A stretch of 64,000 nt of DNA from Lates calcarifer (GCF_001640805.2 NC_066843.1:4865850-4929849); one strand, 5' to 3'. Shown: positions 50,525 through 63,578, counted from the stretch's first letter. The notes: a model not told the origin generated them from the sequence alone. A program made the numbers and translations.

Positions 50525-50610
50525 TAGATCATGTGATTATTACAGACTGTAACCAACTGTCTCATAATGCTCAGATGGAGCAAATTAATCATTTACGTGA
50601 TTCATTTTTT
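50525..50610. promoter_or_regulatory. E-box cluster just downstream of rnd2
   Basis: CATGTG (50530), CAACTG (50554) and CAGATG (50572) lie within 48 bp, next to AATTAATCATTTACGTGATT. CAGATG is the E-box preferred by proneural bHLH factors. In the mouse, Rnd2 is known to be activated by Neurog2 through an enhancer 3' of the gene. This stretch is a candidate counterpart by position and motif, not by alignment. Confidence 0.35.
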
Positions 50611-52265
50611 CTCTGCAACTCTCCCTCCACATGCTTTCCTCTACCAGCCTTCAGAAGCTTTCTCTGCGAATAATGATAATAGTCCATTTCCTGTGTTAAT
50701 GCCATCTCTGTGCTCTCATGTTGCCCTGGAAGTCAAAGAGCACTGCAGCCTGAAGAGTGAGTCAGTCTTTCAAGGTAATGTGAACACCTTGCAGACCTCT
50801 AAGCTGGCAAAAACTAACCTGAGCTGCAGTGCAGCAGTGCCCAGAGCACCGGTGTAGTGTTTTTAAACGACTGACTGCATACCATTTCAGGAACTCACTC
50901 AGCACGACAGATGACATGACATGAACTACTTCATCGACAGAGAACAATTTTGGTGTCCAGTTGTTGGTCCCAGGACTCCAGACCTTTCAAAGTTATTGTT
51001 TGTTTTTTTTTCCCAAGCTGCTTCTGTAAGACAGCCTATTCAGTCTCAAAGTGGACGGTTTCTCTGAGGCAGCAGGACTTTCTGTCTGGAGTGTTTTTGC
51101 AGTTGGCAAGCTGCTGTATCCTGACAGCATTTAGGTGGAAGTGAGAGCAGACAGGCCCATCCACTGTAAGTCAAAACACTCTGGCAGCAGCTAAAAGCTT
51201 TACCTTTATAACTGTCAGTGGTGTCTGACAACTGAACTGTTGTTACATCTCTGCTAGACAAGTGGGATAAATGAAGAGAGAAACAAACTAAGATGAGAAA
51301 CTAAAGGGGAAGTGACAGAGGGTGTGGGGGGGGAGTACTGAAAGAATATTACACCAAAGTATGTCTATCGAATATCAAATACTCCCCTCCTGTAAGCCTG
51401 AAAGGGTTTGCAACGTGCTATTTCATGGAGGATGGAAGTTATAGATTAAGACTGGATTTACGGCTGTTTCAGTGGTTTCGCAGTGTGCTTGGTGGAAAGA
51501 ATGTATCACAAAGTCTACAGAAACAACAGAAAAAAAATCAATGGCAGGATAGAAATAAATACTTCAGCCACACAAACATTTCTCTGGACTTTCTCAAATC
51601 TTTGCTCTTTTCTTGTAAAATACTGGCAAGGTTTTCTACTACTACAGTGAAGCAAACATCACTTTGCTGGTCATAACTCATGCAGCCTGTGAGAAGGGGT
51701 TATGGGTAGACCACGCTTCGCTACAAAGGGTAACAAGGCAAAAGGTTTGGGAATCTGTTATCTAGACAATCACTGCTTTGCTAACAAATCATTACAGCAT
51801 GTTTTGGAGCAACATGGAGGCAAATACTGCATCTCAGCTGCAGTGAAGCTATGACTGAAACTAACTGAGCATGTGCTTCACTGATAGAGGAGCTGGTTAT
51901 GCCACAGGAGAGGTTTGAGATGTTTTGATTTTTGATTTTCCATTGGAATCCACTGTAACTGTTGTGATTCCAAGCTACTACACTGCTCTGCAAAGGAGAA
52001 AGCTGCAAACTTTTAGATCCAGCTTCTAAGCCCACAAGGAGGCATTTGATATTCAAAAGATAGATTTTCAGTTCCTTAAAGCAGAAAAAAGGAAGTAGGG
52101 CATTTTTTGGATGGACACAGGAGTCACAAAGGAGCTGTAGAAAGGTGTTGCCCAGGGCAGGAAATGAGCAGTGGAAATGAGGCCAGAACCCACAGTAGGG
52201 GCACAAGGCCTGGTGTGCCCCTGCCGTTCAGACTGACACTTAAGAGGATTATTCTTGTGGTGCCA

Positions 52266-52303
52266 GTGTGTGTGTGTGTGTGTGTGTGTTTGTGTGTGTG
52301 TGT
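52266..52303. repeat. (GT)n microsatellite
   Basis: About 18 GT units with one TTT interruption. It generates Val/Cys-rich false frames. Confidence 0.95.
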
Positions 52304-53283
52304 TTAACGGGGTGGGGGGCCTTGGGCAGCATCATCTCCATTGCAACTGCCCTGCATTTCCCCATCAGCCTGCATATCCGTCAAATAAAGCAGTCATCCA
52401 GACGCTGTCACAGACATGTACAACTCGCCAAGATGAAGACAAATCAGCTGCTGCTTTGTTTGTGAAATTAGACTGGCATACAAGTTTATCTGGAGAATCT
52501 ACTCCCACTCAGAGGCGGGTTTATTACAGCAGGATGTCTAGCCTCGATTTCAGCAATCTGATCAGCCATTTGCCCTTTACCGCTGAGACGCCAGGAGGAT
52601 TAGAAGTACCTTTGTGGGTTCATGCTCTGATTCTGCATTCTTGAGTTTCCTTTCTCTTCTCTGCTGTTCCAAGTGGCTCTGACAAGCACAGAGAGCCCAG
52701 TCATCTTATCCCTGAACGGCCAGAGATGACGTCATGTGCAAAGGAAGCACACCATAGCAGGCGCTCTCGGCTAATTACAACAATTTGCAGATGGGGTTGT
52801 GTCCCCTGAAATGGCAGACAGAGAGACACAGAGAGAGAGAGAGAGAGCGCGATTGACAGAGACACACTGAGGAGGGGTGATGGAGAGCGAGGGAGACAGA
52901 GAGAGATGGTGCTTGGCCTGCCTGCTGACAAAAGGCTACAGAGCAGAGCCACAAATTGCATACAGTCATGAGAGGATTTGTAATGAGAAGCAGTATGTGA
53001 CTACGCTGAACTCAAGCACAACCTGCACACACACACGCAAACATGCACACAGGAAGCTGGCAGAGAGCTGGCATTCCACATTCATTGTGCAGAATTGACC
53101 ATCAGTGTACTGCATGAGAAAACGCCTTCAACAGCATATTAATCTGACGACCTTTCCCCTGTTACCTCTTAAGATTTTCAACTTTATTGTTTCCTGTTTC
53201 CCAGCAGATAAACCCGACAAAGTAGAGACCAACCTGGGCCCCTCCCTGAGGTGGTTTAGCACTGAAAACACGGACTGTGGAGA

Positions 53284-53333
53284 TTAATTAGCCCACGGTT
53301 TAGTGCTTTCTGCACTAAAGTGCCGCTAATTAA
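53284..53333. repeat. two-part hairpin with homeodomain-site arms
   Basis: TTAATTAGC (53284-53292) pairs with GCTAATTAA (53325-53333), and inside it TTTAGTGC (53299-53306) pairs with GCACTAAA (53312-53319) around a TTTCT loop. Seventeen base pairs in all, with an asymmetric internal loop (CCACGG / GTGCC). The outer arms are TAATTA homeodomain sites. Confidence 0.9.
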
Positions 53334-53365
53334 AATGTGTGAGTGTGTGCTTTCATATAGTTTGT

Positions 53366-53389
53366 TTGTGTGTGTGTGTGTGTGTGTGT
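53366..53389. repeat. (GT)n microsatellite
   Basis: About 12 GT units. Confidence 0.95.
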
Positions 53390-53929
53390 ATATGTCTTTA
53401 TCTGTATATGTCTGTGTGACTGAGTTTACATCTGGGACTAGCATCTTATTACAGACAAAATATGTTTTTTAAATGTCTTTTAACATCAGAAGCAGAACAG
53501 GGAGAGATTGATTGATGGGAGAAGTTATTGATATTTCAGAACGTAGGGTTTCTTTCCATCATGTGTTTTCAGGTGGATGCACACATATTTCCCTGAGGGA
53601 TTAGAGGTTGCATATGAGTTGCTTGTGTGACTGAGCAGTGTGAGGGGATGTCTGATAAGATGAAAAAGATGGAGAGGTTTGGCAACGATATTCAGTATCT
53701 GGGTGCTCGAGTTTTTAAATTGGAGTCCACAGACTGATAGACGTCTTGGAGGGAGTCCATGGAAAATAAATCAGCTTTTATCTGTGATTGTGGAGGACAA
53801 ATTCTAGTTATTTATCGAGGGTTGCATGGCTGAGGCCAGTCTAGATGAGCTGGGCTTTGTAAAGATAAACTATAAAGTAAGCTGGGTTTTCACCTGACAC
53901 ATGGAAGTTGTTACATTTTTAAACCATTA

Positions 53930-54305
53930 AAATATCTCATCAACTATTTTGATGGATTGCCATGAAATGTACATTCATGATCAACAGGATGAATCCTAAT
54001 GACCTGAGTGGTCCTTTGACCTTTCCCCTGGCACCACCATGATGTTAACTTTTAGTGAAATATCTCAACAACTATTAGATGATTTGTCATGGATACAAAA
54101 CTAAAGACATTCCCATCAGCCTCACCTGTACTTTCTGTTTGTTGTAAATTAGCAATGCTGACATGCTCAACCATGATTGTGAACATGGTTAACATTATAC
54201 CTGCTTAACATCAGCATGTTAGCATGCTAATGTTGGTATTCAGCTTGATGCCCTGCTGTGTCTATCCTCACAGAGCCACTAGCTCTAAAGTCTCAGTCTC
54301 GTTAG
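53930..54305 (+). repeat. teleost interspersed repeat (GCCATGAAAT...AGCATGTTAGCATGC family)
   Basis: Reads, in order, GATGGATTGCCATGAAATGT, GGATGAATCCTAATGACC, TGAAATATCTCAACAACTAT, GACATTCCCATCAGCCTCAC, GAACATGGTTAACATTATAC, then CATCAGCATGTTAGCATGCT and a ...CACAGAGCCACTAGC end. I recognise this as a repeat scattered in very many copies through spiny-rayed fish genomes. It supports the host assignment. Moderately decayed and non-coding. Confidence 0.8.
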
Positions 54306-54824
54306 CTTGCAGGAGCTTTTCTGCTTGAAGAACTGGCTGAATCTGATGCTTGTTTGTTTTCAATCCATATGATCAAGCTGGCAAACTAACCACCTGTCAG
54401 GACACTAATTATGTGGTGAATAAATACAGCAGCAATTTTGCAGTTGAAGTACTTTGTCACCTTACAAACAGCTGTTCCATATTTTAGGACAACCCAGCAG
54501 ACTGCTTGAGTTTTTCTTATCCGTGCCGCTCAGTTTTGAGGACTAGAGGTCATCAATCTGCTAGTCTGCTTTATAACATCACCATAGAAACCAGATCAGC
54601 TGATATAACCCCTGTTTTATGTAGCTCCTTATAGTCTGACAAATAAAGTGGTAATGCAGCAGATTAATGGTTTATAGTCTCTTAGTTTTTGTGTTGCTTG
54701 AGGTGGGTAAATAAATCCCAACATCAACCGCCCACCACCTCAGTCACTTGGGCTCAACTTCTCATATTGCAGCCAGTTACATAGTCTTACATTAGGGAGG
54801 TGCCCTTTTAGTTGTTCACGGTTT

Positions 54825-54940
54825 GACCACTGAGCAGCTCAACTGGAGCAGTTGGGGGTTTAGCGCCTTAATAAAGGGCACGTCACTGTCAACCACTGAG
54901 GAGGGGGAGAGCATTAATTATTCACCACCGCCAATAAGGT
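54825..54940 (+). repeat. teleost SINE-like repeat fragment
   Basis: GGAGCAGTTGGGGGTTTAGC, followed by GCCTTAATAAAGGGCAC and GAGGGGGAGAGC...ATTATTCACC, matches in layout the fish repeat text 'gcagttgggggttaggtgcc', 'ttgctcaagggcac'. Diverged fragment; family name uncertain. Confidence 0.55.
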
Positions 54941-57900
54941 ATGATAATTTCACATATCCATGTTACAGTTTGAGCTGTTGAGAGTGCTGCTTTTACAATG
55001 AGAATCAAAATATCATATCTTGAAATATGGCAGGGAGCTAAGGTAAATGTCATTTGGATTAAAAAGAAAAAGAAAGATAAATTTCCTTTCAATTAGAAAT
55101 CTGACATGATTTTTTTTTTGTCCATCATATCTATTTGTTCAGATAAGAAAAACTAGAGATAATTACAGGGCACTTGAGCACTAAATTCTGCTCTGTCGCA
55201 GCTAACAGGGATGTCTCTGCTGAATAAAACTCTAACCTAAGTTTTCTTTGTATCATTCAACCTCCTAACATTGGGATTCTGAATTGTAGCTACAAACAGC
55301 AATGACAGAAAAAATATGATTCCTATAACAAAGAGCCACTACAAGACGGTAACCAGTGCAAAGTAGAAGCCAGCGTTATATTACTGGTCAAGTCAAGCGG
55401 ATGCCATTTCCAAGTTTGCTTTTTCCCCATTGTGTTATTGTTGGACTAAGGGTTTGTCACTTTCTTTCTGGCCTGTTGACTGTCTGCCAATACTCTTTTC
55501 TTCTTACTTTTAACGCTCAGCACTCCAGTTGGTGGTGGCTCTTCAATTTCCCTCAACACGTTTCTTGAGGTCACAAACAAACACGTTTGTTGGTGGCTGG
55601 CAAACTATGAAGTGACTCACCGCCACCCACTCCTTATAGAGTTTGTCACTGGGGTCTTTGCTTTTACATTGGAACCTTTGTTCACAACTTTTTGCTTGGG
55701 AACACAACTTGGCATCTCTGAACCAGCACATTCAGTCTCATCTGACCATTTTCGAAGTAAGAAAGATTTATCAGCCAAAAAGAAGGTAGTGGTGGGTTTG
55801 ATACATTTTTTTTATTGCTTGTAAATCTAATCTAATTTTTGTTTTTTATGAGATTTAGTTTACTTTTTGTACATTTAAAAGTTACATTGTTTCACCTAAA
55901 AGCATCATCAGCATTAAAGTTGTATTATATGGACTGATTAAGCTGACTCATCATAAGCTTTGGTGTGTTTAAACAAGTAAATATACAATGTTATTTGCTA
56001 TAGTGATGGCATTATGCACCACAGTACAGTGGTATGACGTAGATTTTTTGATACAGACGTAGGTTCAGAGGAACACTTACAACACCTCCAGTAGTTTGAC
56101 AAGACATTATTGGTACTGTCAGCGAGAGAGGCAGTGAGCTGCTACACAGTGCAATATGAGGCAGAGCAGCAGCACATAGACAGCAGCACCGACCACAATA
56201 AATGTGTCCGCTTAAACACTTAAAGCAGACATCACAAAATTAGCATATTTAACCCAAAAACAAGCTTTCATCAAGAAACTATAACTGACATAATCGGAGT
56301 CTTTTTATATAATAAACTAATCACGCTGCTTTGTATAAAACACCCACTCAACTTGATGCTGAAAACGTGTAATTGCTTGTATGTAACACTATGTACCATG
56401 TGCATGAGAACAGCACTTTAGATAATTACAATCTTGCTGCACCTTTGGATATGAGAATAGGCAGCCCAGACTGTCCAAACATAATGTCAACGAGGAGGCA
56501 GGCTCATAATCAGTCATCTCTCTGGGGAGAAAGTGTCTCAGCCTCTCGCCTGCTCAGTCGAGGTGATTATGGAGTAATAAAACCCATGTCCACTTGTGTA
56601 TTGCAGAACTGGTTTGTCAGGCTGACTAATCTGCTCCTGAAATCCCTCCTCCTGCTCACATGAGCTGGTAGGCTTTCTGATATAAGTTGAGTCTGGTTTG
56701 GGCAATTAAATACACATTAGAGGGCCAGTCAGGTGTTTTGTCACCTCTCACTGCTGTTAGATTTTTCTTCCCATATGTGTGCCCTGCAGGTGCCTCAGAC
56801 TGTTAGACTATGTATCATCAACACCACAGAACAACACTGCTGATTGCAAATTATGGCTGTTATCAGAGCAGAAGCCAGACAAGAAATATACAACAAATTA
56901 TTCAAAGTGTGTTCTCTGACAACCTGATGGGATGAATAGTAATATGATCGTGGCAGAATGTGAATCTGACCCTGATCCCCTGAATGAGTTTCCACAGAGA
57001 CATTGACGTCATGGCAACCACGGCGGTGATGCCGCAGAATGTTAATGAGCTCAGCTGATGTCCGAGACATGTTGTCAGTTACCTGGCGGAGGTGAGTCAC
57101 TCAGAAGTGGTCTGAAGAGCACAAACAACAGAAAACAAAAAGTACAGCACGTTAGGAGGAAATGGCGGAGGAGGTGGACAGAGAAAAACAAGAGAGAGGG
57201 AGAGGAAATGTGGACATGGGTGGTTTATTGGTACGGAAAAAGGCACTGAGCCGGTCCTAATCAGACCTGTGTAGCCCTGAGCACACACTCCAACATGACG
57301 CAAAGGCTGGAGTGTGTTTAGCTGACTACCCACCTCCTTTCCCCTCATCCAGCTCTGTATTATGAAAGGTCACTAATATTGTCCCGACCTGTTACTCAGG
57401 ACACGGTGCTGCCGGGATTGTACCTACAAAAATTCTTTGTAAACTTTGAAAACTTCTTCAAAACTTCTTCAAGCTGCATCTCAGACAGACTTACTCAAGT
57501 AGTCTCTTTGTGTGTGAGTGTGGATTTATGCGTGTGCCTGTGGCTGCATGCATATGCCTACAGTACACACACACACTTGTTTCTGTATATTATATTGGAC
57601 TTTGCATTGGCTTTACAAGCACAGCTGTGTATTATTCTGTGGGTATGTGTAGTTCATAAGGGGGGGTATTGGCTGCAGTCCAGGCCCTAGCTAAGCCATT
57701 GTTGCCAGTTTTGGATGGCATATCACCAAGTTGGCAGCAACTGCTCTGAGACTCAGAGGCCAGAGCAAGAAACAGAATGGCAACTTTGTTATGTGTACTG
57801 CTGCTGCAGAGTCGGTTGTTATATGTTGCCTCGGTTAAATGGCAGCACTATAAAGCTGGCTGGCTCTAACTAGCTATTGGTAATTCAGAGGAGTGAAGCG

Positions 57901-60900
57901 AGGGAAAGATTGATGCCTCAAGACCATGACCATAAATTTATGCATGTTATTTAGGCATGTTATCATGCACTTAAATGCATCAAGAGAGCATTGTTATTTT
58001 TCTTTGACTTCTGCTACCACTTTGTTATGAACAACTGTATCCATTAGTCTGTGTCTTTCCGATAAGATAGGGAGTATAGACCTAATTAATTCAAGATAAA
58101 CATATTGTTGAGAAACAATCTGCTAATAAACAAATAAAAACTAATTAGTATGTTTCATCCTGTGAGCTGCACATAGGTCTGCTGCTGATTTTTATAAATG
58201 GCTAGGGCATTTTTGTTTGTTTGTGTGAGTGTGTTTAAATATGCTTATTTACTGTGTGATCTGCTTTGTTTGTTATGCATTGCATGTGTATATGTGCGTC
58301 TATGCCTTTGCCTATGTGCATGTGTGTGTCCATGTTTATTTATGCTCCGTGGCAATGCATACATTTCTTGCCGGGCAGAGAGGAACAGATGCACAAACAG
58401 CGAGTGAAGGAGGGACGGCCTGGAGGCTTTTTGTGTATATGTGTGTTTGTGTGTATCAGTGAGAGTGAGAGGTAATAACCAAAGCTTATTTTATGTCCTG
58501 TTTTGGTACACCTTCAGAGTTTGCATTGTGTTTTTGGGTGGACATAACTCCCATTGATGGCTGAGTTGTGTCAGCAAGACGTGTAGCCTCCCTCCTGCAC
58601 GACACATAAATCACTGCCTCCCCCACTGAGTGACTTTACACCACACGAACCCGTCACCCAGAAACAACGCTGGCTGCAGCAAAGAAACATCAAACAAAGT
58701 ATTTCCTCACCCAAACTTTTACATACTTCTTTGTCTGCTATAACAGAATGAATGTGCACAAAATACACTGTAGGTATTTTCTAACTCAGTGGGGCTCCAC
58801 AGAGTGTTGAAGCTCTCTGACGGCAAATGACCATTATAAGCTACTTCAGTATTTAGTTGGGTACAATACACAGCGCCCCTCTCCTCTCCTTTTCTCTTCT
58901 TCTCTTTCTCTTCAGACATACCACAGTGTCAGAAGAGGAAAGAACTGAACCACAGTGGCTAGATCCTCCTCTCTCCATTCACATTCCTGTAACATACAAG
59001 CTGCAGCTGGTGGCTTTTCTAATGAAATTTTCAGACCAGTCAGAAGCCAACTGAGCTGGTTATGAGGAGGCATCCAACACCAGAATGTCATCCTGGCTTA
59101 TACATGAGTCCTACACCCCCAGGGCAGGCCCAGAGCCAGGGTCAGGGTCTGGCACAGTGGAGGAAAGTTAGCTCGGCAGAGTCAGAGGACCTTGCTGAAA
59201 TGCCCAGAGCTGGCCACTGCAGCCACGCAAGCGTAAACGCATCTCACACTGGGGAGATTTCCCGGGGCAAAAAACAAGTGCACGTTTAGGTTTGTTGACT
59301 TAGCTAAAGCTGGCAGCCGCCCAGGATGTGGGATTTTGTTCGAGGTGCAGGTACATAGCTGACAGCTGGTTGGCTGAAAGAAATATTCATGATTTTTTAA
59401 CTTGGTGGTTTATTTCCCTCGCTGCACTGCTTGAGTTCCATTTTCCACAAGTCATTTCTTCTTATATGGCTTCCTTGTGCAGGCCGGGGCTTTTTGTTAA
59501 ATAATATTTAGTGCAGGCCCTGAAAATTTACTGTAGGCAGCTAAATGCTTTTCACTTGATATTCTCTAGGGGTGAACTCAAAGTGTCCAGTCATCACTTT
59601 CAACTTGAGCAATATTTTTCTTCATAAAGTCATTTTTATCAAATTTCTGCCAACTGGCAGCTTCACATCAAGCTTGTTGTTGAAAATAAAAACAGCTAGA
59701 TTAATTCAAATACATAAAACAGGCACTTAATGCTGATGGATGGTGCTTATCTTTCAGTATTTGAGGAGGTCTGACATCTGCATGTGCTAAGATGTATTGC
59801 CTAACTGGGTTTGAGGAGGAAGAAAAATGATAGAGATAACACAGAAACAGAGACTGGCTTTAAAACAGGTGATGATTATGAATATAAGTTGGAGAAAAAT
59901 TCACTCTGAGCCAGAGGGAGGACAACACAGAAACAACTTGTCTTTAGATTGTTTTCAGTGTAATGTTTTCAAGTACAGATGTGTCCGTGATTGACATAAC
60001 TTCACTACAACATTACAGTAACGGCTTTAACGCTTCCAGCTCTCCCCGGTGTCTCAGCGTCTGAGACAGACAGTAAACGGCAGCGAAGAAAGAGCTCTCT
60101 TACCTCGGCACAGAGAGAGCTTGCCAAGGAAAATGGAAGTATTTAAAAATGGATTGCCTGTTTAAACAGCATGTAAAATTAAGCAGATTATGAATGTATA
60201 CATCTAGCACTTGCATTCACAAAGGGCCTCTCTCTTTTTCTCCGTCAGTCTCCATCCCCTCAACCTCCCTCTTTTTTTCAGCTGCTATTCTACCATAATT
60301 CAGTCTTTATCTCTTTCACTCTGATTACTTCTTTTTCTAAGACAATGACACAGACTCAGTCTAAATGGCCAGTTATGAGGAGAGATGTGTTCAGCATGCC
60401 ATCGCCAAGGAAATTAGCCTGTGTTTGTGATTTAATTTCAGATTTTGAGGCTTAATTACTTGTGTGTGTATGCTGCTTAGTGTGTGCTTGTAAATGTTTT
60501 TGTGTATTTCTGTGTGGCCCTGCAATTGAGCACATATGATCTCTATGGAAAAAAAACACAGACTGCAGTATAGCACTTGCATGGGCACCAATAATGATGG
60601 CACTCTAAAATAAAAGTAATTATTTAAGAGTCTGTCTCCTAGAAACAAGGAGTGAGAGCCTTTGTGTTTCTAGAATAAATGTGTTATTTACAGAATTATA
60701 TGAAGCTGGGGTGAAGTAAAAGACGGAAAGAAAGATGTTACTGACAACTCTGAAAGGAGGAGAAGATGAGCAGAGATTATTGGTGTGCAGACAATGAAAA
60801 GCTGAAATTTACTGCAGGGGTGGGCCTGGTTTTTATTTTATTTGTAATTTTTTTGGACCCCAGGCAAATTCAAGTATAAGGCCGCCTGAAGTCTCAAACT

Positions 60901-61480
60901 GTCTGTTGAAAGTGCTGTTTTAAGTGCCAATGTGGAAGGCGTTCATTGTATCTTTTCTTCTTTCAGGTAAAGACAGTTTAAATTGAAATGGGTTGCACCA
61001 AGAAATTAGTTGTTACTTAATATTTACACACAGGTGTATGTGTTGTGTAGCTAACTGAACCAACTGACAAAGCTAACGTTACTGATCTGAAACTTGATAA
61101 ATGTCATTTCATGATGACGTAAATCTTGATAACTTGATATTTCATAAAAATAACATACCTCAAACTACAATATATTGCACCAGTACTATGTCATTTATAC
61201 TAAATGAGTAAATAATATTGGTTAGGTTAGCTTCTTACACTGAAATACATATTTATGCAGAAATAAAAAAAAACATTTACATATGTATTTGGTGTCTCTA
61301 AAACTGTAATGTTTAAAGTTATGCTAGCTTGTGTAACTTCCTGCTTCTGCTCTTTATTAGACAGTATCCTAAAGTCTTTACTAGCTTTACCTTTATTTCT
61401 TTTCAGTCTGGTGTTCCCCTTGAAGGTTAATAATGTATGGAGACAGTATGGTCAGAACTGTAGGTAGGTAGGTAGGCAAG

Positions 61481-61531
61481 GTGTATACACAGTACAGGCC
61501 CTGGCCTGCATGGACTGCACTGTGTATACAC
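61481..61531. repeat. perfect 13-bp inverted repeat
   Basis: GTGTATACACAGT (61481-61493) is exactly reverse-complementary to ACTGTGTATACAC (61519-61531) across a 25-nt loop, which itself contains CAGGCC-CT-GGCCTG. TAGG tetranucleotides (about 61461-61476) precede it. It may be the terminal repeats of a tiny foldback element. Confidence 0.9.
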
Positions 61532-61690
61532 ACCGACTCAGCTTGAAGACTGCTCTGAAGTTTGGAGGTTGTGGGTCACCCAGATGAAAGACTTCAGGAC
61601 TCTAAGAAATGGACCTCAAGTTTCTCCTACCAAATAATTCAGTGTGTAAGGGGACTGCACCAGGAGAGAAGCTCCCAGTGCTATTGCAAG

Positions 61691-61747
61691 TGTAGTGGGT
61701 GTGTTTGTGACTGTAAAGAGCCACTGGTGGAGCAACTGGTTCGAATC
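61691..61747 (+). other. tRNA-like A-box/B-box pair (possible SINE head)
   Basis: GGTTCGAATC (61738-61747) matches the RNA polymerase III B box, and TGTAGTGGGT (61691-61700) resembles an A box about 40 bp upstream, as in tRNA-derived SINEs. No cloverleaf can be folded convincingly, so it is not called a tRNA gene. Confidence 0.25.
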
Positions 61748-62937
61748 TGCTTGTTTTCAGAATCTGGAGCATCAAAACCAATGCTTGTATCCCCCGACCC
61801 TCCCCAGAGACAGAAGCAGTGAGCACAAGCTGCTAAAATTCTACTGAAACGTGCAGTTGTGATTAAGTGATTTATAATAAAACACTTGTGCTACAGTAGC
61901 CACTACTATATTAGCCTACTACATTAATAGCCAGTAGACAGTGCATACACTATATATAGTCATCAGTTGCACACTTTTTTTTCTATATAGTTTTTTCTAT
62001 ATAGTTCAGGCCACCTCCCAGATTTGGTTGCTCTAATGCTAATAGAGAAAGGTTGGAATGTAGATGTGTATGTTTTGAGAGGCTGACCCATACACACACT
62101 CACAAGTGTGCTCATGTAACAGAATACACACAGCCACGCATCACCACACTCCTTCAAAATCACAATTCAGAGACAGAAAGATGACAAAGCAGCAATGATA
62201 CAAGTGAGCCTTGAGCTCAACATCAATATCTCCCATTGATTTCCCTTTTGTCCCGACAGAAAAAACGAATGATTCCACAACAATAGACTGTCCCTTTCAG
62301 TATTCTCTTCTCTCCCCTGCTCTTATCTCTCTTCATTTTCCTCTACAGGCTTTTATTGCTGAGGCTGGAAATAATGACATAATAGCAGTAGTTTTTCTTT
62401 GCGAGCTGCAGATCAGGGTCAATGGCAGTCAGAGGTGGGGGGGTTGCCATTTCCTCTGGGTAATTTCATCTTCCTGTGTCACAGCCCTCCAGGGTCAGGG
62501 GTCCTTGGGGGTCAAGGAGAAAAGTCCGAGGGCAGAGAACCGAGGAAGGGACGGGACATGAAGTGAATCATTCTGCTCGGCTGATCTAGTCAGCTCTCTC
62601 TAGTAATAAGGGGAAATATGAAGAGTCTCTGGATTAAAGCTATGAAAACATCATAACCCTTGGGTATGGAGTAATCTTACTGTGACCTCAAGCACGTGCA
62701 CGTGGCTTTTCCTCAAAAACCCATTTAGCATCTCACAGGAGCTGTGGGGTTTAACATGGTTGCTAAGAGGTCCAGAGTTACATGACTATGAAATATAAAT
62801 AGGCACTTTTGCTGTGCATTCCTCTGCTTTTTTCTTGACAAATGAGGCCAGTGTAGTGTTTTGACAATACTAGCTTTGCAGTGATATCCTAATGCTTTAT
62901 TTACTTCTCCCAATGCTTCAAAAACCTGACTGGAATA

Positions 62938-62961
62938 CAGCAGCAGCAGCAGCAGCAGCAG
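62938..62961. repeat. (CAG)8 trinucleotide tract
   Basis: Eight perfect CAG units in intergenic sequence. The overlapping open frame (poly-Ala) has no other gene-like property. Confidence 0.95.
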
Positions 62962-63450
62962 TCATACTGTGTGTCCAGATGGCTTTGATGGCCTGCATGT
63001 ATACAATCAAAGGACACAAGATGAGGAGGCGGATGCTCCTGGCACGGGATATGAGTGTTTACTTGGTACTGATGGGTGTTTTATTGGTATTCTAATAGCA
63101 GAGAAGCTGAACGCTGACCGGCCACCCCTGGAGAGATGAGAGGTGTGAGAATAAAATCAAATTAGCTGAGAAACAAAGAGGCATCCGCTGAAAAGCAGCC
63201 ACATCTATAGTGACTGGCAAGCAGACAAAGCCACTCCCACTGGCTCTCCTGAGAGGAAGAGCTGGGCCTCCACTCCCCATGTGTTCACAACACAAACAAG
63301 CCAGAACCAAGGACTTCAAAGCAGCCACACAAACGCCACACACAGGGTCTGTCTCAGACATCTCCGGTCATGTGACTCCATGCCAGGTGCACTCAGACTG
63401 GGTCCTTGGCAGAGCAACATGGTCGCTGCCCCTGTCAGTTTTGATCGGCA

Positions 63451-63578
63451 GCCAATCAGGGGCTCTTCCTCCTTTGAGGTGGCCGTTTTGGGGGCTCAGG
63501 CCACCTCCCAGATTGGCTTAGCACCTGCTGCTCTCCAATATGCCCACCCGCTCCCCGCGGCGTCACAACAGGCCTCTC
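63451..63578. promoter_or_regulatory. CCAAT-rich, G+C-rich stretch, possible promoter near right edge
   Basis: GCCAATCAG (63451), GATTGGC (63511, reverse CCAAT) and CCAAT (63535), then CCGCGGCGTCAC. Another CCAAT lies at 63774. Paired NF-Y sites in a locally G+C-rich block suggest a promoter, perhaps of a gene starting beyond 64000, but no exon is seen. Confidence 0.3.

Noticed and set aside
52255..52644. 129-codon frame beginning in a GT repeat
   Set aside because: The Val/Cys repeat is a translated microsatellite, and the remainder shows nothing protein-like.
61562..61822. 86-codon Cys-containing frame
   Set aside because: No spacing typical of zinc fingers, and it overlaps a possible SINE head.
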